Source: JAGXLC01 sp046545795 (lineage in GTDB: Bacteria; Bacteroidota; Bacteroidia; Bacteroidales; UBA12077). From it: a DNA stretch of 16,796 nt. Each line of letters opens with the position of its first letter. The stretch's first letter is position 1. Location: positions 1 to 16,796 of the forward strand of contig JBKGZD010000045.1 of assembly GCA_046545795.1 (NCBI GenBank). The letters are read 5' to 3'. A program made the translations under genes and the position numbers. Positions 16,389-16,796 of this stretch are shown here, piece by piece. A model generated the notes under the pieces. The model worked only from the letters and a program-made list of their open reading frames with translations, had not been told where the DNA came from and did not search any database.

Positions 16389-16796
16389 GGGGCTGACCTG
16401 GATTCGACGGCAGGATGAATCGGGATGTAAGCATGCCGAGCGTTGTGAATGAAGCTCGTAAATCTCAATTCACACGTCATTATTTAAATGGCAACGAAGA
16501 GTACGCACTCGCTGCGTAATCACGCTAGGCGGATTACGCTAATCCTGTGACAAGAGTCATGGGACGAGTCGCCTCTCCGGCGGCGCTGACCTGCCGCGGC
16601 CGGGTTCAGGGGTGAAACCGTAAAGCTGGTATAGCTTGAGTGTTGCCTCGGCACTCAGGTGAAACTTTTAGAGGCTGGGAAGCAATCAAGGTAAGTTCCC
16701 GACCATATTGCTTCCGAGACGGAAACAAGGAACTAAGCATGTAGAAAGCATGTCGGTTTCCTGTCCGGACGCGGGTTCGACTCCCGCCAGCTCCAC
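16389..16796 (+). ncRNA. ssrA: Transfer-messenger RNA (tmRNA), 3' end cut by the window edge
   Basis: This RNA rescues stalled ribosomes by acting first as alanyl-tRNA and then as a short mRNA for a degradation tag. The 5' end GGGGCTGACCTGGATTCGACGG is the canonical tmRNA start. GGGGCTG pairs with CAGCTCC at 16788-16794 to form the 7-bp acceptor stem (one G-U). A T-arm GCGGG-TTCGACT-CCCGC is at 16771-16787. The tag reading frame ends with TAA at 16519, and GC-rich pseudoknot-like sequence fills the middle. The window stops at the first C after the discriminator A, so the last two bases of CCA would be missing if they are encoded. Length (408 nt seen) suits a one-piece tmRNA. Confidence 0.96.
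16490..16519 (+). other. ssrA: tmRNA tag-peptide reading frame, GNEEYALAA
   Basis: Codons GGC AAC GAA GAG TAC GCA CTC GCT GCG then TAA encode GNEEYALAA. This resembles the G-x-x-x-YALAA tags known from Bacteroides (GETNYALAA), with a Gly resume codon after the tRNA-borne alanine. The YALAA ending is the ClpXP/ClpAP-type degron. The exact resume codon is inferred from homologous tags. Confidence 0.85.

Noticed and set aside
16259..16480. 73-codon minus-strand ORF
   Set aside because: It overlaps the tmRNA 5' half and its promoter, and the peptide shows no family features.

Overview
This 16.8-kb, AT-rich window looks like chromosomal core DNA from an anaerobic or facultatively fermentative member of the Bacteroidota, probably near Bacteroidales/Marinilabiliales. 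The evidence is a short primary sigma factor of the Bacteroidota type, a Rho factor with a long charged N-terminal insertion, a large periplasmic-propeller/Y_Y_Y histidine kinase, TAnnTTTG-type -7 promoter elements, few Shine-Dalgarno sequences, and a tmRNA tag reading GNEEYALAA. I see no prophage, CRISPR array or integrated plasmid.

Left part (1-3400): an AT-rich leader with several inverted repeats precedes a rightward gene for a pyruvate carboxylase B / oxaloacetate decarboxylase alpha-like protein. Its C-terminal biotinyl domain has EANN where EAMK is expected, so the biotin-accepting lysine is missing. A compact 165-bp palindromic, MITE-like element lies between this gene and a convergent dihydroorotate dehydrogenase-like flavoprotein gene.

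Middle (3400-11800): all genes run leftward. In transcription order they are rho (with terminator), a single-chain pyruvate:ferredoxin oxidoreductase gene (nifJ, with terminator), an orphan hybrid-sensor-like histidine kinase of the LytS/YehU type, and the dihydroorotate dehydrogenase-like gene 70 nt downstream of the kinase. The oxidoreductase, the divergent carboxylase and the flavoprotein suggest a pyruvate/C4-acid and low-potential electron theme, but only the oxidoreductase has a secure function.

Right part (11800-16796): rho and the primary sigma factor gene are transcribed divergently from a 288-bp spacer. After rpoD come a possible 26-codon ORF under a consensus Bacteroidota -7 box, truD (tRNA pseudouridine-13 synthase) and rpe (ribulose-phosphate 3-epimerase), closely spaced and ending in a strong hairpin terminator. 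A convergent Lys1-like saccharopine/alanine dehydrogenase family gene follows. The window ends inside ssrA (tmRNA), two bases short of a full CCA end if CCA is encoded.

The most notable anomaly is the carboxylase: both the biotin-accepting lysine and the usual carboxyl-transfer threonine appear to be absent although the reading frame is intact. This may be a repurposed, biotin-independent (or trans-biotin) member of a metabolic enzyme family.
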